DNA of 64,000 nt from Anagrus nilaparvatae (taxonomy: Eukaryota > Arthropoda > Insecta > Hymenoptera > Mymaridae): NCBI GenBank assembly GCA_022575985.1, contig JAKSXM010000007.1, positions 28,460,501 to 28,524,500 of the forward strand, written 5' to 3'. The position numbers and the translations under genes are program-made. This document shows positions 58,702 through 64,000 of this stretch, piece by piece (position 1 is the first letter of the stretch; each line of letters begins with the position of its first letter). The notes beneath the pieces were generated by a model. That model was given only the letters and a program-made list of their open reading frames with translations, ran no database searches and was not told where the DNA came from.

Positions 58702-58971
58702 TACCCATTCCACAAACGCTTGGATTTTCGCTTAGAAAACGGGTAAAAAAATGAGTTTTTTTTACTTAAAGTCTTTCTTTTCCAAAAAGGAATTACTTTA
58801 CAAGATTCTGGAGTCAGATTTTTAATATTATTAACCGTTAATTAAATATGGCGGCTGAAAAAACACAAAAAATCTATTTTTGATAAAAAGTTAAAAATCA
58901 TTTTGTAACTCGTTTTCTAAGCGAAAATCCGAGCAACAATCCGAGCATTGTCACTCCGGCGCTAATGGATT
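58702..58971. mobile_element. Inverted-repeat element with CCATTAGCG-type ends
   Basis: GGATTTTCGCTTAGAAAACGG near 58721 pairs with CGTTTTCTAAGCGAAAATCCG near 58911. The outer right end GGCGCTAATGGATTA corresponds to the CCATTAGC start of the relative at 40071. The interior GTTAATTAAATATGGCGG is shared with that copy. No coding capacity. Confidence 0.55.
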
Positions 58972-59669
58972 AATTCAGATATTGAGATCAGTCTTTCCTC
59001 AATCCGAAAGAAAATTGGAGCTGTGAAACGGCAATTTTTATCACTTTAGGTCGGGCTTGAATGAAAAATAAGTAAAAATTTTGCATAAAATATAATAGTT
59101 AACATTAAAAACCATTTTATAATTAGAACAACTATATGTATTTAAAATATCTATTTTAAAAATTATTTTAAGAATTCAAATTTTCAAAACGAAAGATAGG
59201 TTAATATTGTTTTTATTTTCAATTCAAATTGGACCTAAAATTATAAAAATTGCCGTTTTACAGATTTTCTTTTATAGTGGGGAAGACCCGGACTCAATAA
59301 GGCAATATCTGCAGATATAATAATCTAGTCGCCAGCCAAATTAATCACGGCTAAAGATTAAATTTCTTGTTCTGATGATAAAAGTAGATGGTATTTGTAT
59401 TTATCGTTCCACTGAATACGAGTTTGGGGTGCATTTTGCGAATATCTCGGTCAAGTTTTTGTTATTAACAAATCATTGCGAAATTGGCTAAAAATCCAGC
59501 TTTTAAGCTAACTGTAGCCAATGGATTATAAAATCTCAAAAAAATAAAACAATTTTTTTTTAATTTTAACCTGTAAAAAAAATTTTTAAATCAAATTCAC
59601 TAAAATCAACTGAAATTACATGCGACACGTTTTTTTTATTAATAATCTTATTTTATGACTTGGACACTA
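58972..59669. other. Non-coding stretch
   Basis: AT-rich with a slightly less AT-rich part at 59280-59520. No protein or RNA recognised. Confidence 0.4.
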
Positions 59670-60585
59670 CACTGAGAAAACAAACATATAAATATTCCTA
59701 TATATTCAAGTAAAAATTACTGTATTTTCTAGTAATTGGCTACCCTGGTTAAATTTATTGTAATATTTATTATTTAGTATACAGTAAAAATTGCTTGTGC
59801 TTTAAAGAAATATAACTATAATATAAATTAATAATTACTGGATTAATTTAGAATTTTTACTATACGAGGAATATAATTTTTATTTCAGTATTTTTTTAAT
59901 GTAAATTAAAAACATATTAAAAAATTATTTTTTTTTTTTTTTTTGTGGTATATTTATTACTTGATTTATTATTTTTTATTTATTTATTATTATTTTTTTT
60001 TTATTTAATTTTTTTTTTTTTTTTAAGTCGCAGTTTGGGGATTTGAACCCGGGTCCCTTGAGTTGCCGGTCTATTTATTCGTCCACTAGACCACAGCTGC
60101 TTACGCGTGTAAGAATCGAAGTTTGAAAACTATATGTTTTGGATATGACTCACTTACGCCCCCTGTTTAATAAATAGATATTTTATTCTCACTTTTTTCT
60201 TTCTTTATTTAATTCACATCTACACCTTTATTAAACTTTTTTATTTTATTTATTTGTTCTATTTTTATTAATACGTGTTTATTTTTTATGATTAGTTTTG
60301 TTTTAAAATACCGAAATACGGATAAATGTGCCTGCTCGTATGCTAAAATTTATTAAAAAAGGGGGGGTAACAAGAAGAGAGAAAAATTACTTTATCTATG
60401 TATTAAAAATTCCTATACGCGTACTGGAATTTTTATAAACTTAATTTTTACTATATTTTATAGTAAAAATAAAGGCGCGCGCAGTAATATTTCTTATATA
60501 TTATATTATTTTTTCCCTGAATTGACAGGTGGGTAGCGCGTTACTATAAAATATAGTAAAAAATACTGTTCTTGTTTTCTCAGTG
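59670..60585. mobile_element. TIR element, CACTGAGAAAACAA ends, 916 bp
   Basis: Left CACTGAGAAAACAA and right TTGTTTTCTCAGTG are exact complements, each bordered by TA. The interior is AT-rich and palindromic with TTACTATA words, and it contains a tRNA-like module on the minus strand. No transposase. Confidence 0.7.
59925..60105 (-). mobile_element. Second tRNA-like SINE or retroposed tRNA with A-rich tail
   Basis: On the minus strand, GCAGCTGTGGTCTAGTGGAC contains A box TGGTCTAGTGG. The B box GGGTTCAAATCC follows about 35 bases later. The D stem GTCT/AGAC pairs and the acceptor stem pairs at 5 of 7 positions, but the anticodon arm does not fold. The order resembles tRNA-Glu. A long A-rich run (60022 down to 59925) follows directly, as in a retroposed tRNA-derived SINE. 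It sits inside the CACTGAG TIR element. Confidence 0.6.
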
Positions 60586-61099
60586 TACAAATAATAACTT
60601 TTAACATTTGTTTAAACGAAGTTTAATTGTTCATAAATTGTTTAAATAAAAAAAAATTTTAAATTACATGCGACACGAATTACAAAAAAATTAAAATTCT
60701 TGTATTTTCTTTGATGTTTTTAAGGTCTTTCAGGCAAATTCTGAATAAAGGTATATACAGTTTTTTTTTTTTGCGTAGGAAGTGGAGAAATGCGTTACGG
60801 ATACTGTTCAGCATCCGGACTAACAGTTATGTGGGACTCGACTTAGCTTGCCTTTACCCACTAAAACTCAATTCCCTTCCTACCTTATGCGAGCCTATCC
60901 CGGAACCGTTTTCACATTACTTCAGGACAGGTTCAAGGCCATTTAGTTCTAGTCGTGAACTCCATCTTTTGACTTGCGTCCAATGACTCGCCAGTCTGGT
61001 TAAGGACTCCGTCGTTCCATCTGATTAAAATTCCGTCTTTTGTATTTCTCTATAAAATATATGTTAGCTGAAATATAAGTCATTTACTATTATCGTCAA
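60586..61099. other. Unassigned stretch with a GC-richer patch
   Basis: 60775-61030 is clearly less AT-rich than its flanks and open in one plus frame (LRRKWRNALRILFS, then SYVGLDLACLYPL). I do not recognise a protein, and it may be part of another transposon or of the 3' flank of the R1-type element. Confidence 0.35.
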
Positions 61100-61333
61100 A
61101 ACAGAAGGTAATAAGTAAATATATAAATAGATAAATAAAGAAATAAATAAATAATTATTATCCTACCATCTTCGAATGATTGCGGTATTAAGAGTAAGTG
61201 CAGGAATGATTATATGTTAGTGCAATACCTGCAGTCATCTGGATAACCGCAGTACGTCTCAATATTAGCCTATACCTAGGACTTCAGGATTTTTGGTGCG
61301 GAGTATGTACTCCATATACTGGCTAATTTCGGA

Positions 61334-61579
61334 TCATACTTCTTCATTTCGAAGCATCAGGCCAACCACATTCTCAGGTGTGATTTGACCGATATTAGCT
61401 TCTAATTGAAACTTTTTAACAGCCCATCTGTCGCATTTAAAGAATGTGTGTTCCGGCGTGTCTTCTTTGCCAGGACAGTATATACATTCAGAGCTATTCA
61501 TCTTCTGGATCAGAAAGAGGTAGGAGCAAAAAAATCCATGTCCGCTTAAGAATTGGGTCAAAAAATAATTAATGTCCAT
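61334..61579 (-). pseudogene. R1-type C-terminal CCHC domain
   Basis: Continues directly from the previous fragment in a new frame: DINYFLTQFLSGHG, then CIYCPGKEDTPEHTFFKC (C-x2-C-x8-H-x4-C), the zinc-knuckle-like motif near the end of R1-clade pol proteins. Stop near 61334. Confidence 0.8.
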
Positions 61580-62345
61580 GCCCTCTATTTATCCAAGGTG
61601 ATATCTCTCCTATCAATCTCTTGGTCCATTTGCTCTCCGGGTAGTCGGTCCAACGTTTCTGCCAATCGCTTAAGCTGATCTGGCGCGAAGTAGCTTCTGC
61701 GCGGTCAATGCCTTCCCTCTCTTTGTTCAGATAGATATACTGTCTCTCAAGAGCCAGCAGATCTATAGGTATTACCCCGGCGATAACTAGAGCAGCCTCC
61801 AAGGACACTGTGCGATAGGCACAGGAAATTCGCAGGACTCCTTGTCTCTGGACGCTCGTGAGCTTAGACGCATAACTGACCTTCTTTATGCAACCAGCCC
61901 ATACTTCTGCACCATACAGGAGTATGGAGTGGGTGACCAAGATAAGAAGCCTGCGTTTTCCAGTCTTAGGTCCGCATGTATTTCTCATGAGCCTGCTTAA
62001 CACAGCAGTAAGCCTGGCAGCCTTCTTCGTGCTTCTCAGGATCTGCACCTTAAAGGTCAGCTTCGTGTACAACAGCACTCCCAAGTACTTTAAGTAATCC
62101 TTAGTTTCTATCCTATCCTCCCCAATACATATAGGGATGATGGTCTCAATATGTTTACGGGTGAATAGGACAATCTCAGTTTTCGCCGTCGCAAGATTTA
62201 GACCTTGGTCTTCCATCCAGTAAATGATTCCATGCATTGCCTGGTTCAGTTTCTTCTCGGCAGTTTGTACATCTTTTGCCTGGATGACTAGGACAAGATC
62301 GTCAGCATACCCGACGGTAAAAGTATCCTCCGCGCATTGGGAGCC
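61569..62345 (-). pseudogene. R1-type reverse transcriptase, catalytic YADD to thumb
   Basis: Enters after a further frameshift near 62340 with DTFTVGYADDLVLVI; YADD is encoded by the complement of 62298-62309. It continues through LNLATAKTEIVLF, YLKYLGVLL, LYGAEVWA and a long C-terminal part to WINRGHG near 61575, where another frameshift occurs. Confidence 0.85.
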
Positions 62346-62468
62346 TAAGTACCTGATCGTACATGATGTTTCATAGATCCGGACCGAGGACCGATCCTTG
62401 GACTGCTCCTGCAGTTACTCTCCTCAATCTTGTTCCTTGCGCAGTTTCAAATATTATTTCTCGATCGC

Positions 62469-63023
62469 TCAGGTAACTGCTGATGATTCTTCGCAGATAT
62501 TTTGGCACCTGGAAATTCTTAGCCCCTCCATAAAATCGCTCCATCTTGCTGAATTAAAGGCATTCTTCACATCTAGGGTCACTAGTAGCGTGATTTTTCT
62601 AGAGTAGTGATTGCCTGTATATTCATTCTTAATTACACGGGTGATACTGCTTATGGCATCGATAGTTGGCTTCCCTCGGCGGAACCCGTATTGTCGGGGA
62701 GAAAGGTCTCCTGCAGTTTCTACAGCCCTCAGTATCCGTGGTTGCAGCATCTTTTCATAATTTTTCCCGGCTGTGTCCAGTAATCCTAGAGGACGCCAAT
62801 ATTTTGGCAGCCTAGGGTCCCCTTTACCCTTGCTGATAAGGACTAGACTGGCTCTTTTCCAGAGTTTGCCGAAGACACCGGCTCGTGCACAGGTATTGTA
62901 CATACACAGAATAAGCTTCGGACACTCTTGTACGGCTATCTTCAGATTCTCAGTGGGTATTCCATCAGGCCCAGGTGCCTTTCTTAAATCCTTCCTTAAA
63001 TTCGGGGATATTCTCCTCGTCAT
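62469..63023 (-). pseudogene. R1-type reverse transcriptase, first part
   Basis: Contains LRKAPGPDGIPTENLK, VLISKGKGDPRLPKYWRP, QYGFRRGKPTIDAI and LLVTLDVKNAFNSA, where the Asp is the first catalytic residue. It leaves frame near 62515. In the shifted frame FQVPKYLRRIISSYLSDR and GAVQGSVLGPDL follow, then a TGA (complement of 62371-62373) in place of the usual Trp. Confidence 0.85.
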
Positions 63024-63660
63024 CCTCCTCTAAGTCATCCCTTGTCTCCCTCTCAGGGTGGGTAGGGAAAAGTCCGTCAACTATACGGCCAACCTCCTCT
63101 TCGTTCATAACGCCACTTGCGGAAACCGCCCCAATTCTCTTGGTGACTATTTTGTAACCAAGACCCCATGGGTCATTGTCAACCTCATTACACAAAGCTA
63201 TCTCGCATGCTCTCTTGCTTCTCCTAACAGCCAGTCTCAGGCTTTTCTTAACCTGGTTATGCTCTGCCATAAGCTCAGCAGCGTCCGCTCTGGTCCTAGC
63301 ACGCGTGGCTTTCCTTCTTGTCGTTAAGCTCGCACTTCTTAGATGGGCTATTTCAGCGTTCCACCAGTAGGCTGGTGTTCTATCTTCACGGGTCCTTTTT
63401 TTGGGCATGGCTTTGTTACTTGCCTTTTCCAACAGAGTCATGATTTCCTTGACTAATATCTCTGCGTCGTCAATATTTCCTGACCTTATTGCTTTCCCCA
63501 GGATAGCAGTCTCTTCTTTTTTAAGCATGTTTTGCGTTTTAGCCGCTTGATGTTCCATCCACAACATTTCCGTGCTTCGTCTCTTCGTATCTGTCGCCGT
63601 TCATCATGCACCTCAAAAGAGATGTATTGGTGGTCACTCGCTGAGAAGTCCTCCAGAACT
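62965..63660 (-). pseudogene. R1-type pol linker, with the end of the endonuclease
   Basis: Starts in the shifted frame with WQVLEDFSASDHQYISFEV, then RTPAYWWNAEIAHLR and the ACEIALCNEVDNDPWGLGYK segment typical of R1 pol upstream of RT. The frame is lost near 62990, after EENIPEFKE, where RT continues in another frame. Confidence 0.75.
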
Positions 63661-63667
63661 TGCCAAA

Positions 63668-64000
63668 CTATAATTCTGAATCTTCTGTTGCAAGGGATAT
63701 ATCCGGGATGGTCTGCCTGTAGCCAGGTCTTCTGAAAATTGTAGTGTTACCTACATTTAGCACCGCTAAGTTGAGCCTGGCACACAGGTCGAGTATATCC
63801 TCTCCTCTGTCATCCGTTTCAGGCATACCCCACTCGGGAGCCCTTGCGTTGATATCGCCTCCTATGACAATTTCGCCGGTCATGTACCTTACTGCATCTT
63901 CCAGACTGTTAAGTTTGGTCAGAGTAACCTCTCTGGACTCATTTGGTGTTAAGTACACACTTATGTAGGTAACACTTTGCGTCTTAATCAAGACAAAACC
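63668..64000 (-). pseudogene. R1-type endonuclease fragment
   Basis: The frame is open to the window edge. It holds SVYLTPNES, IGGDINARAPEWG (the GDxN motif of apurinic-type endonucleases), NVGNTTIFRRPG and IPDISLAT. It is interrupted near 63668 by a frameshift; the catalytic SASDHQYISF motif follows in another frame near 63600-63640. It would nick target DNA if intact. Confidence 0.8.

Larger units (their letters stand above)
61100..64000 (-). mobile_element. R1-clade non-LTR retrotransposon, broken, 5' end off window
   Basis: Reading right to left: endonuclease, linker, reverse transcriptase, C-terminal CCHC domain, a 3' untranslated part of about 170 bp, and a TTTA-type simple repeat (61105-61165) that probably marks the 3' tail. 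Domain order and motif style (KAPGPDGIP, DVKNAFNSA, GYADD, CIYC) place it in the R1 clade of LINE elements. At least five frameshifts and one nonsense codon show it is dead. The element extends beyond base 64000. Confidence 0.85.

Noticed and set aside
60028..60105. Functional tRNA-Glu gene
   Set aside because: The anticodon arm cannot form and the T stem is mostly mismatched; the A-rich tail indicates retroposition.
62398..63968. Several plus-strand ORFs of 60-89 codons
   Set aside because: They are opposite-strand shadows of the R1-type endonuclease and reverse transcriptase fragments.

Overview
The window is nuclear DNA of an insect or closely related arthropod. It is very AT-rich, gene-poor and crowded with decayed transposable elements and long inverted repeats. 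The only confidently named host gene is the complete ionotropic receptor co-receptor IR25a, assembled here as six coding exons on the + strand (25294-42575, 939 residues). Its conservation, together with arthropod-type R1-clade, Penelope-like, hAT and Helitron elements, supports an arthropod. The order cannot be fixed from the sequence; a hymenopteran parasitoid with an AT-rich genome is a guess.

Layout. 1-8 kb is AT-rich, with one short inverted-repeat element and a hAT remnant. 8.7-16.3 kb holds half of a palindromic foldback, a 2.15 kb non-autonomous hAT element with an exact 8 bp target duplication and a nested MITE, a TIR element carrying a tRNA-like module, and two large foldbacks. 18.2-18.9 kb carries a two-exon minus-strand gene for a small basic protein with KEN, RxLxF and S/T-P motifs, of unrecognised family. 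20.2-23.2 kb has a second foldback copy and a 5'-truncated Penelope-like element with RT tail and GIY-YIG endonuclease. 25.3-42.6 kb is IR25a; its introns, especially the 10 kb intron 3, are loaded with hairpin-forming elements, including a foldback whose arms are tandem arrays. 43.1 kb has a possible isolated minus-strand exon. 45-50 kb is a run of MITEs, foldbacks and a non-autonomous Helitron with a 14 bp minisatellite. 51.1-52.3 kb is the full 1.1 kb palindrome. 54.2-55.7 kb is a nested TIR element. 56.8 kb has a possible membrane-protein exon. 59.7-60.6 kb is a TIR element with a second tRNA-like module. 61.1-64.0 kb is a broken R1-clade non-LTR retrotransposon running off the right edge.

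No operon-like cooperation between genes is expected here. IR25a acts as the shared co-receptor of olfactory, taste, humidity and temperature IR complexes. The most unusual property of the window is the number of long inverted repeats of at least ten unrelated families, several inside IR25a introns, where transcription would yield double-stranded RNA. Exon structures were built by hand from splice-site fit, reading phase and remembered family similarity; no alignment or transcript data were available.
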